Assembly: GCA_021107495.1 (NCBI GenBank)
Contig: JAIOSR010000384.1
Span: forward strand, 1 to 5,797
Source: Desulfobacterales bacterium
Lineage (GTDB): Bacteria > Desulfobacterota > DSM-4660 > Desulfatiglandales > Desulfatiglandaceae
Length of the DNA stretch: 5,797 nt
Direction: 5' to 3'
Shown: in pieces, positions 1-5,232 of the stretch
Layout of the letters: each line of letters opens with the position of its first letter
Position numbering within the stretch: position 1 is the first letter of the stretch
Position numbers and translations under genes: made by a program
Notes under the pieces: model-generated
Told to the model about the DNA's origin: nothing
What the model saw: only the letters and a program-made list of their open reading frames with translations
The model's database searches: none

Positions 1-239
1 ATTGTACACAGCCCTGGTTTTTCTTCCCGGACGACCTTCAGGATATCCATGCCGTCGATGTCGGGCAGCTTCATGTCCAGCAGAAGGATGTCATAGGTAC
101 CCTCACGAATGGCGTCTAATCCGGCCTTTCCGTTGTTCCTCAAGGTTACGGTGTGCCCCTGTTCCGACAGAACCAACTCGCAGGCGTCACAAATGACACT
201 TTCATCGTCAATAACCAGTACTCTGAGTAATTCCATCAT
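1..239 (-). CDS. Response regulator, receiver domain (partial, runs off left edge)
   Basis: This is the N-terminal 79 residues of a response regulator; the rest lies beyond the left edge. Visible hallmarks are the acidic pocket (VIDDE, residues 9-13, D11/D12), the phosphoacceptor D55 in LLLDMKLPDIDG (52-63) with the usual P59 and G63, and hydrophobic strands spaced as in a CheY fold. The conserved Thr/Ser and Lys of the domain would fall outside the window. It starts at ATG 239, whose first bases overlap the kinase stop codon (ATGA, 239-236), so it is very probably translationally coupled and is the cognate partner of that kinase. A second ATG follows immediately at 236. The output domain is unseen: it could be a single-domain regulator, an NtrC-type sigma54 activator or a DNA-binding regulator, and the sequence here cannot decide. 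Confidence 0.93.
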   Translation of the reverse strand, partial: MMELLRVLVIDDESVICDACELVLSEQGHTVTLRNNGKAGLDAIREGTYDILLLDMKLPDIDGMDILKVVREEKPGLCT

Positions 240-1474
240 GCCCCCTCCTTTCCTTCGAGTTTTTCAGCCAGGATAGGAAATTCAATCATAAAACGAGTGC
301 CTTTGCCCAGTTCACTGAAAACCCGGATATCGCCCTCATGATTTTTGATTATCCCGTAACTGACGGATAATCCGAGCCCGGTTCCGTTGGCGCGGGTAGT
401 GTAGAAAGGCTCGAAGATTTTTTTGACGTTCTTTGCGGAAATGCCGCGGCCGTTGTCAGTAATCTCGACCGTGATTTTGTTCTGCAGCGGATCCACGGTG
501 CTATTAACCGTGACCAGGCCATGTTCTTCGACGGCGTGCAGGGCATTGAGCAAAAGATTGACAAATACCTGTACGATCTGATTTTCATCCAAAGACGTCT
601 TTACCATGTCTTGAGCCAGATCTTTTTCAACGGTAACACGCCGCACGTAAAACTCATTTTCCACAATGCCCAGGGCGGTTTTAATAATATCGTTGGTGTC
701 GGCCGGGACCTTTTGAGGTTTCTCATCCCGCGCGAATTCGAGCAGCCCCTGGATGATAGTTTTACACCGCTGAGTTTCCCTGATGATAATTTTCAAGCCT
801 TTTTCGAGGGGATCGCCCTCCGGTACTTTTTTGCTCATGTTGGAGCTGAAAAGCAGGATGCCTCCCAGGGGATTGTTGATTTCGTGAGCAATTCCAGCGG
901 CCATGCGCCCTAACGATGACAATTTTTCCATATGGGTTGCCATATGCGTGAAGTGCTCCTGCTGGTTTTCCATAAGCTGGACCCGCTTAATGACACAGGC
1001 ACAGTGCGCAGCCACCGTGACCATAAAATCCAGTTCGTCTCTGGAAAACTCCCGTTGATTGCTCAGGTAGATGCGAATGATCCCAAACATCTGATCCTGG
1101 ATGGCCAAAGGTACGTCGAGCATCATGCGAATGCCTTCATCCCACTTTTGCTGCGGGTATTCAACACGGGGGGCATTCCAGATGTCCGTGATAATCTTAA
1201 CTTTGTGCAGTTCGGATGTCTCAGCTAAAATTTTTTCAGTGGAAACAGGACCTTTGGAAAGATAGTGCTCGCCTAATCCATAGGCTGCACGAACCTCGAA
1301 CAGATTTGTTCCTTCGTTGAGAATCCTGAGCAGGGCGCCTTTGGCGTCCAGAACTTTGGCAGATTTGGTTACCACCACATTGAGGACATCCTGGAGACTT
1401 CGGCTGCCGTGCATAGATCGAATGATATCTCGAAACACGTTGAAATAATTTTCAAATTTAGTTGAACTGGTCAT
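236..1474 (-). CDS. Cytoplasmic GAF-domain sensor histidine kinase
   Basis: This is a soluble sensor kinase of 412 residues with no signal peptide or membrane segment. Residues about 15-170 have the pattern of a GAF domain (ligand, redox or small-molecule sensing). A coiled-coil-like linker follows, then a dimerization/phosphoacceptor helix with the H-box GIAHEINNPLGG (phosphorylated His about residue 197). The ATP-binding domain shows an N-box (NLLLNALHAVE, about 306-316), G1 box (DNGRGI, about 340-345), F-box (FEPFYTT) and G2 box (GTGLGLS, about 364-370). All catalytic motifs are intact, so it should autophosphorylate and pass phosphate to the regulator that overlaps its 3' end. The H-box is of the NtrB-like group. 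The reading frame continues upstream to an ATG at 1519 (427 aa), but I chose ATG 1474 because GGGAG stands 7 bases before it and nothing comparable precedes 1519. The ligand of the GAF domain is unknown. Confidence 0.93.
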   Translation of the reverse strand: MTSSTKFENYFNVFRDIIRSMHGSRSLQDVLNVVVTKSAKVLDAKGALLRILNEGTNLFEVRAAYGLGEHYLSKGPVSTEKILAETSELHKVKIITDIWNAPRVEYPQQKWDEGIRMMLDVPLAIQDQMFGIIRIYLSNQREFSRDELDFMVTVAAHCACVIKRVQLMENQQEHFTHMATHMEKLSSLGRMAAGIAHEINNPLGGILLFSSNMSKKVPEGDPLEKGLKIIIRETQRCKTIIQGLLEFARDEKPQKVPADTNDIIKTALGIVENEFYVRRVTVEKDLAQDMVKTSLDENQIVQVFVNLLLNALHAVEEHGLVTVNSTVDPLQNKITVEITDNGRGISAKNVKKIFEPFYTTRANGTGLGLSVSYGIIKNHEGDIRVFSELGKGTRFMIEFPILAEKLEGKEGA

Positions 1475-1481
1475 AAAAATT

Positions 1482-1486
1482 CTCCC
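1482..1486 (-). promoter_or_regulatory. Ribosome binding site deciding the kinase start
   Basis: On the minus strand GGGAG lies 7 bases before ATG 1474. The longer alternative start at 1519 has no purine-rich SD at suitable spacing, so this site favours the 412-residue product. Confidence 0.6.
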
Positions 1487-1547
1487 ATTTACAAACGATG
1501 CCGCGATCCCCCCATCCATTGATGCCGACTGCCACTCACAGAAATAT

Positions 1548-1577
1548 GATATAGACTTAATTCAAAGATTTTGTCAA
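1548..1577 (-). promoter_or_regulatory. Candidate sigma70-type promoter for the kinase/regulator operon
   Basis: Read on the minus strand, a perfect -35 TTGACA (1577-1572) is followed after 18 bases by TATATC (1553-1548, 4 of 6 to TATAAT). The start of transcription would fall near 1541, giving a leader of about 65 bases before ATG 1474. The assignment is by consensus match only. Confidence 0.5.
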
Positions 1578-1719
1578 TAATTTCATAAACACAGGGCTTG
1601 TCGATCTCCATCGCTCCCTAATCCCTTGAACCCTCAAATTCTGAAGGCCTTTTTTTCAGCACTAATTGGGAGAGTCATCATATGCCTTTGAAGGGGCCTT
1701 AAAAAATCAGGGAAAAAAC

Positions 1720-1748
1720 TTGACAAAATGAAAAGGCACGCATAAATA
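1720..1748 (+). promoter_or_regulatory. Candidate sigma70-type promoter for the 2-oxoacid oxidoreductase operon
   Basis: A perfect -35 TTGACA (1720-1725) is followed after 17 bases by TAAATA (1743-1748). The -10 is weak (3 of 6); CATAAA at 1741-1746 matches 4 of 6 but leaves only a 15-base spacer. Transcription would begin near 1755, leaving a leader of roughly 80 bases before the ferredoxin ATG. No sigma54 -24/-12 pattern was found nearby. Confidence 0.45.
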
Positions 1749-1765
1749 AAGAAGTTTGTTAAAAA

Positions 1766-1812
1766 AATCAGAGCATCCTGCGTCTGACATCTTCAGTAAT
1801 GCGGGGCTGATT
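1766..1812 (+). promoter_or_regulatory. Three-part stem-loop in the operon leader
   Basis: Between the predicted promoter and the ferredoxin SD, three nested inverted segments can stack. The outer stem is AATCAG (1766-1771) with CTGATT (1807-1812). The middle stem is CCTGC (1777-1781) with GCGGG (1801-1805, one G-U pair). The apical stem is CTGA (1784-1787) with TCAG (1793-1796), closing a 5-base loop. It ends 18 bases before the SD and has no following T-run, so it is not a terminator. It may stabilise the mRNA or bind a factor. It matches no riboswitch I recognise, and chance pairing is possible. Confidence 0.35.
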
Positions 1813-1838
1813 CATTTGAAAACGTGCGGTAGGAAAAC

Positions 1839-2081
1839 ATGGCAAAAAAGACGAAAAAAGGTAGAATAACAATTGACAGGGAATTGTGCAAGGGCTGTTA
1901 CCTTTGTGCCTGGGTATGCCCCAACCATCTGATAGAGGTCTCTGATAAACTGAATCAGAAAGGTTATTACCCGGCCGAATTCAAGGAAACAGACGAAAAA
2001 GAGGAAAACCACAAATGCACGGGCTGCGCCATATGCGCGACCATTTGCCCTGACATAGCAATAGAGGTTTATCGTGGGTGA
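1839..2081 (+). CDS. 2-oxoacid:ferredoxin oxidoreductase, ferredoxin-like delta subunit (2x[4Fe-4S])
   Basis: This small 80-residue protein is the electron-transfer subunit of the oxidoreductase encoded by the following genes. It has two classical cluster motifs: C17-x2-C20-x2-C23-x3-C27-P and C60-x2-C63-x2-C66-x3-C70-P, each expected to bind a [4Fe-4S] cluster. They carry electrons from the TPP/beta-subunit cluster to external ferredoxin. The linker between the motifs (about residues 35-58) is charged and longer than in a minimal clostridial ferredoxin, as is usual for the delta subunits (KorD/PorD/VorC-like). The N-terminus is Lys-rich. The start is ATG 1839 with AGGA (1831-1834) before it. 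Its 3' end overlaps the alpha gene by 8 bases, implying coupled translation. Subunit lettering differs between species, so no symbol is given. Confidence 0.93.
   Translation: MAKKTKKGRITIDRELCKGCYLCAWVCPNHLIEVSDKLNQKGYYPAEFKETDEKEENHKCTGCAICATICPDIAIEVYRG
2064..2067 (+). promoter_or_regulatory. Ribosome binding site supporting a GTG start for the alpha subunit
   Basis: GAGG lies 6 bases before GTG 2074, inside the end of the ferredoxin gene. This supports GTG 2074 over the in-frame ATG at 2092. The extra N-terminal residues (GEKQL) also fit the usual start of this family. Confidence 0.55.
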
Positions 2082-3153
2082 AAAACAATTAATGAGGGGA
2101 AGTCATGTGATCGGAGAGGCCGCAGTGCGCGCCGGGTGCCGCTTTTACGCGGGCTATCCCATCACCCCGCAAAATGAGCTGACGGAATACGCCGCAAGTG
2201 CCATGGCAAAACTGGAAGACGGCACTTTCATACAGGCGGAAAGCGAAATTGCTGCCATAAATATGGTTATAGGCGCATCCATGGCAGGTGCCAGGGCCAT
2301 GACCAGTTCTTCCAGCCCGGGCATCAGCCTTAAGCAGGAAGGTATTTCCTATCTTGCCGCCCAGGAACTTCCGGCAGTCATCGTCAATACCATGCGGGGA
2401 GGCCCCGGTTTGGGGAATATCGCGCCCGCACAGGGTGATTATTTCCAGGCAACCCGGGGAGGGGGTCACGGAGATTACCGTACCATAGTACTGGCACCGG
2501 CTTCGGGTCAGGAATCGGCAGACCTGACCAGAAAGGCATTCGATTACGCTGACAAATACCTGACACCGGTCATGATCTTAGGTGACGGCATGATGGGTCA
2601 GATGATGGAGCCTGTTGAATTCCCGGAACCCGTTGATCTAAGCAAACTGCCGCCCAAACCCTGGGTCCTTGACGGGGCCGTCGGAAGGCCGAGCAGGCTT
2701 ATCAGATCTCTCCTGTTGGACACTTCCGTGGAAGAAGACCACAACTGGAAGCTTGCGAGAAAATACGAGACCATCGCACGGGAGATAGTCGGCGGTGAAA
2801 CTTATATGACGGAGGATGCCCGTCTCGTGATCATTGCCTACGGGACCGCGGCCAGAATCGCCAAAGGGGCGGTCAAAAGGGTCAGGGAAATCGGGCTCAA
2901 GGTAGGGCTTTTCCGCCCGTATACGCTTTTCCCTTACCCGAACCGCATGATAGTGGAAATGAGCAGGTTTGTGAAAGACTTCCTTGTTTTTGAGATGAGC
3001 ACCGGTCAAATGGTAGAGGATGTCAAATTGGCCCTTGAGGGCAGGAGCAACGTGCATTTTTACGGGCGTCCGGGCGGAATTGTCTCCACACCCGATGAAA
3101 TAAGTAAGGAGATTAACAGCCTTTACCACCGCCGACATTTGGAAGAGGAATAA
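2074..3153 (+). CDS. vorB: 2-oxoacid:ferredoxin oxidoreductase alpha subunit, VorB type (3-methyl-2-oxobutanoate / branched-chain 2-oxoacid)
   Basis: This 359-residue alpha subunit supplies the pyrimidine-binding half of the TPP site of a CoA-dependent 2-oxoacid:ferredoxin oxidoreductase (2-oxoacid + CoA + oxidized ferredoxin gives acyl-CoA + CO2 + reduced ferredoxin). Domain I (about 5-185) shows GYPITPQNE (27-35; T31 matches the conserved substrate-contacting Thr of the family), the conserved acidic segment ESEIAAIN (56-63), a Ser-rich SSSSPGISLKQEG segment (78-90), MRGGPGLGN (107-115) and ATRGGGHGDYR. Domain II (about 240-350) follows. The MRGGPGLGN segment resembles VorB-type subunits more than 2-oxoglutarate-type KorA, so branched-chain 2-oxoacids are the favoured substrates, but this is inference. 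The length is normal for the family. The start is GTG, overlapping the ferredoxin gene by 8 bases, and the stop is 2 bases before the beta subunit start. The enzyme is cytoplasmic. Confidence 0.92.
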   Translation: MGEKQLMRGSHVIGEAAVRAGCRFYAGYPITPQNELTEYAASAMAKLEDGTFIQAESEIAAINMVIGASMAGARAMTSSSSPGISLKQEGISYLAAQELPAVIVNTMRGGPGLGNIAPAQGDYFQATRGGGHGDYRTIVLAPASGQESADLTRKAFDYADKYLTPVMILGDGMMGQMMEPVEFPEPVDLSKLPPKPWVLDGAVGRPSRLIRSLLLDTSVEEDHNWKLARKYETIAREIVGGETYMTEDARLVIIAYGTAARIAKGAVKRVREIGLKVGLFRPYTLFPYPNRMIVEMSRFVKDFLVFEMSTGQMVEDVKLALEGRSNVHFYGRPGGIVSTPDEISKEINSLYHRRHLEEE

Positions 3154-3155
3154 AA

Positions 3156-3914
3156 ATGGAAAAAAAGGTTTTCCAGAGACCTAAATATCTTAAAGATGCT
3201 GTTTTTCATTACTGCCCCGGCTGCGGACACAGTATCATCCATCGTCTGTTGGCAGAGGTACTTGAAGAACTTGATATCGGTGATAAGGCCATCGGGGTAC
3301 CGCCCGCCGGCTGTGCGGTCCTGGCCTATAACTATTTTGACGTGGACATGGGAGAGGCCGCTCACGGCAGAGGCGCCGCAGTTGCCACCGGAATCAAACG
3401 GATACTTCCGGACAGGATTGTATTTACCTATCAGGGCGACGGAGACATCGCGGCCATAGGCACGGCAGAGACCATCCATGCCGCCAACAGGGGTGAAAAT
3501 GTCACGGTCATCTTCGTTAATAACGGGACCTACGGCATGACAGGCGGCCAGATGGCTCCCACCACGCTTCCCGGTCAAAACTCCACCACTACCCCCGGGG
3601 GCCGGGATCCGGACAGGGATGGACCGCCCATTGACCTGAGCCAGATGTTGGCCATTACAAAGGGCAGCACCTATATTGAGCGGACCGCAGTTAATTCATA
3701 CAAGAATATCAAGCGGACAAAAAAGGCCCTCACAAAGGCCTTCAAGACACAGATGGCGGGTCTGGGCTTTTCATTGGTAGAGATCCTTTCACCCTGTCCC
3801 ACCAACTGGAAGATGTCGTCCGTGGATGCGGCCAAATGGGTGGACGAGACAATGACAAAGATCTTTCCCTTAAAAGTCATAAAGGATGAAACAGGGAAAA
3901 GGATTGATAATTGA
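3156..3914 (+). CDS. 2-oxoacid:ferredoxin oxidoreductase beta subunit (TPP-binding)
   Basis: This 252-residue subunit binds the diphosphate of TPP and the proximal [4Fe-4S] cluster. The TPP signature is GDGD (94-97) followed by VNNGTYGMTGGQ (121-132). Four cysteines sit where the family binds its cluster: C20 and C23 (YCPGCGHS), C53 (PPAGCA) and C214 (LSPCPTNW). GEAAHGRG (66-73) is also typical. An insertion rich in Gly, Pro and Asp (about 140-158) follows the TPP motif. SD GAGGAA (3145-3150) lies within the last codons of alpha, so the two are tightly coupled. The last few codons (ending IDN) and the stop fall inside the left arm of a repeat element, so the native C-terminus may have been altered. 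The family name varies (KorB, VorA or PorB-like), so no symbol is assigned. Confidence 0.93.
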   Translation: MEKKVFQRPKYLKDAVFHYCPGCGHSIIHRLLAEVLEELDIGDKAIGVPPAGCAVLAYNYFDVDMGEAAHGRGAAVATGIKRILPDRIVFTYQGDGDIAAIGTAETIHAANRGENVTVIFVNNGTYGMTGGQMAPTTLPGQNSTTTPGGRDPDRDGPPIDLSQMLAITKGSTYIERTAVNSYKNIKRTKKALTKAFKTQMAGLGFSLVEILSPCPTNWKMSSVDAAKWVDETMTKIFPLKVIKDETGKRIDN

Positions 3915-4072
3915 CGATTGACGATTGTCGATTTAGTGGGCTGGAAGTTGTAACATCTCAATAAATTAGAGAAATGGCTTACAGCAAACTGCGGCATCAT
4001 ATAATTTCCGTCAACTTTTTAAGAACTTACAGGAAGTTTTTAGTAGTCAATCTTCAATAGACAATTTTCAAT
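3903..4072. repeat. 170-bp intergenic element with heptad-repeat inverted ends
   Basis: Both ends are built from four tandem 7-bp units beginning ATTG. The left arm (3903-3930) reads ATTGATA, ATTGACG, ATTGACG, ATTGTCG. The right arm, on the minus strand from 4072 to 4045, reads ATTGAAA, ATTGTCT, ATTGAAG, ATTGACT. The arms match at 22 of 28 positions as inverted repeats. A second inner inversion pairs AAGTTG (3945-3950) with CAACTT (4012-4017), and a small A+T-rich hairpin lies at 4021-4041. The interior has no credible gene. The left arm overlaps the beta stop codon and the right arm ends 5 bases before the gamma SD. The architecture suggests a MITE-like or heptad-type intergenic repeat; copy number in the genome is unknown. 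No clear target-site duplication was identified. Confidence 0.65.
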
Positions 4073-4093
4073 TTCACAGGGTGATTTTATATT

Positions 4094-4636
4094 ATGACCA
4101 AAAAAACAGTTTTTTCAGGATTCGGGGGACAGGGTGTCCTCATGATGGGTTATGTACTGGCAGTATCGGCCATGAGGGACGGAAAGGAAGTTACCTATCT
4201 ACCTTCTTACGGGGCCGAGGTTCGAGGAGGAACGGCCAATTGTACGGTGGTCGTGTCGGACGAGGAGATATTCTCTCCCGTGGCCTCTTCTCCCGACTAT
4301 GCAGTCATAATGAATAACCCCTCTTTAGCCAAATACGAAGGTATGATCAAAGAAGGGGGCACGATAATTCTCAACTCAAGTCTCGTGGACACTGTTCCTC
4401 CCAGGAATGACCTGGAAATCGTCAAGGTGCCTGCCAATGATATCGCAAAAAAACTGGGCAGTGAACGTACCATTAACATGATAATGTTGGGCGCCTTTGT
4501 GGCCAAGACAAAAATTACCTCTCTGGACTCGATCATGAACGGTCTTACCGAAATCGTAAAGGGCAAAAAGGCCAGCGTCATGAAGTTGAACCGGAAGGGC
4601 ATGGACAAGGGCGCGGAGTATGCCGCAAAAGCTTAA
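4094..4636 (+). CDS. 2-oxoacid:ferredoxin oxidoreductase gamma subunit
   Basis: This 180-residue subunit of the oxidoreductase belongs to the family of POR/KOR gamma chains, which in PFOR corresponds to the domain that caps the active site and takes part in CoA handling. Recognisable motifs are the N-terminal glycine-rich GFGGQG (9-14) and SYGAEVRGG (38-46), both strongly conserved in this family. PDYAVIMNNPSL and the long C-terminal helix region are also typical. The length is normal. The start is ATG 4094, preceded by AGGGTGA (4078-4084) at 9 bases. It is separated from the beta gene by 179 bases, most of which is the heptad-ended element, whereas delta, alpha and beta are almost fused. It is still co-directional and needed to complete the enzyme, so shared transcription is likely. 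Symbols used elsewhere include korC and porG. Confidence 0.92.
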   Translation: MTKKTVFSGFGGQGVLMMGYVLAVSAMRDGKEVTYLPSYGAEVRGGTANCTVVVSDEEIFSPVASSPDYAVIMNNPSLAKYEGMIKEGGTIILNSSLVDTVPPRNDLEIVKVPANDIAKKLGSERTINMIMLGAFVAKTKITSLDSIMNGLTEIVKGKKASVMKLNRKGMDKGAEYAAKA

Positions 4637-4710
4637 GCTTTCAGCAAAAACAACCGGTTATCCGGAAAATATCATAAGTCCGAATGCTGACCGCTGATCG
4701 TTGAAAGCTT
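4635..4710. repeat. 76-bp intergenic inverted-repeat element with a 7-bp periodic end
   Basis: A perfect 9-bp inverted repeat, AAGCTTTCA (4635-4643) and TGAAAGCTT (4702-4710), bounds the element; it extends to 11 bp with one mismatch. Just inside the right end are three heptads of form YGYTGAN: TGCTGAC (4685-4691), CGCTGAT (4692-4698) and CGTTGAA (4699-4705). CCGG-TTAT-CCGG lies near 4655-4666. The element begins within the gamma stop codon (TAA 4634-4636) and ends 6 bases before the strong SD of the ACT gene. A T-run follows the right arm, but the loop would be over 50 bases, so a normal intrinsic terminator is unlikely. Confidence 0.5.
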
Positions 4711-4729
4711 TTTAATAAGGAGCATTAAA

Positions 4730-5158
4730 ATGAAAACCGTAAAACAGATCGATCTCTTATTGAAAAATGAACCGGGGACACTGGCCATGTTGAGCGAACT
4801 TTTAGGTGCCAACGGTATAAATATCATTGCGTTCTACGTGACTACCGAAAAAGATGAAGGGAGACTTCATTTTGTGGCCAATGATCCGGATAAGGCCGTC
4901 AATGTTTTAAAAACAGCCGGTTATAAGATAGATGAACAGGATGTGATCGCCTGCGAGACCCCCCACCATCCGGGCGGCCTGAACGCGGTATTAAAACCGC
5001 TGAAAGCTGCTAAAATAAATGTGGATTACATATATCCATGCATTGGAGCGAGCGAGACGACCGTTTTGATCTTGGGAGTGGGCCCTTTGAAGGAAGCCGT
5101 GACAATCATGGAGGACAACTGGATCCGTGTTTTAGGTAAAGAGCTGTATCACATTTAA
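4730..5158 (+). CDS. Tandem ACT-domain amino-acid-binding protein
   Basis: This 142-residue cytoplasmic protein consists of two ACT domains and nothing else. ACT1 (about 4-72) has the typical ligand-loop pattern NEPGTLAMLSELLGANGINI (13-32). ACT2 (about 73-140) has the parallel HHPGGLNAVLKPLKAAKINV (79-98) followed by a hydrophobic strand. ACT domains bind amino acids at domain interfaces and regulate enzymes or transcription. No catalytic or DNA-binding domain is attached, so it probably acts as a free-standing sensor that contacts another protein. In anaerobes, small proteins of this design often accompany 2-oxoacid:ferredoxin oxidoreductases and aryl/acyl-CoA ligases. Here a branched-chain or aromatic amino acid related to the oxidoreductase substrate is a reasonable guess for the ligand. 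A strong SD AAGGAG (4717-4722) lies 7 bases before ATG 4730. Confidence 0.88.
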   Translation: MKTVKQIDLLLKNEPGTLAMLSELLGANGINIIAFYVTTEKDEGRLHFVANDPDKAVNVLKTAGYKIDEQDVIACETPHHPGGLNAVLKPLKAAKINVDYIYPCIGASETTVLILGVGPLKEAVTIMEDNWIRVLGKELYHI

Positions 5159-5232
5159 TCTAGCCGTAGCCACCCCAGAGGAATAGGCTATATCATTGAT
5201 TAGTCGGCAAAAAGTTGATAAAGGGTCTTCAC

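Larger units (their letters stand above)
1475..1838. other. Divergent intergenic region between kinase and oxidoreductase operons
   Basis: This 364-base, A+T-rich stretch separates two head-to-head transcription units. I see no convincing gene in it on either strand. It holds a minus-strand promoter candidate (1548-1577), a plus-strand promoter candidate (1720-1748), a structured leader segment (1766-1812) and the SD of the ferredoxin gene (AGGA, 1831-1834). The central 140 bases (1578-1719) show only a weak CTGAA/TTCAG inversion (1641-1659) and two loosely similar AAGGCC / AAGGGGCC tracts. It is the natural place for operator sites of a regulator acting on either operon, but I could not pick out a convincing operator. 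Confidence 0.7.

Noticed and set aside
521..1228. Plus-strand open frames (521-913 and 932-1228) inside the kinase region
   Set aside because: They lie antisense to the intact kinase, whose motifs are unmistakable, and their translations show no recognisable domain.
1501..1545. TGGCA-containing sequence on the minus strand considered as a sigma54 promoter
   Set aside because: No GC dinucleotide at the required 10-base distance from the GG.
1641..1659. CTGAA...TTCAG inversion in the divergent spacer, considered as a terminator or operator
   Set aside because: Only 5 pairs, with the T-run inside the loop rather than after the stem; no second copy supports an operator.
2089..3578. Long minus-strand open frames opposite the alpha and beta genes
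   Set aside because: They are antisense shadows of strongly conserved genes, with no domain resemblance and no plausible start signals.
3671..4000. Minus-strand 109-residue frame reaching into the beta-gamma spacer
   Set aside because: Most of it is antisense to the beta gene and the rest is repeat-element sequence, so it gives no evidence that the element encodes a protein.
4021..4041. AAGAACTT/AAGTTTTT hairpin considered as an intrinsic terminator between beta and gamma
   Set aside because: The stem is almost entirely A-U pairs with a G-U pair, so it is too weak, and gamma is needed for the same enzyme.
5167..5190. TAGCC/GGCTA inverted repeat after the ACT gene, considered as a terminator
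   Set aside because: The stem is only about 5 pairs with a 14-base loop and no T-run follows.
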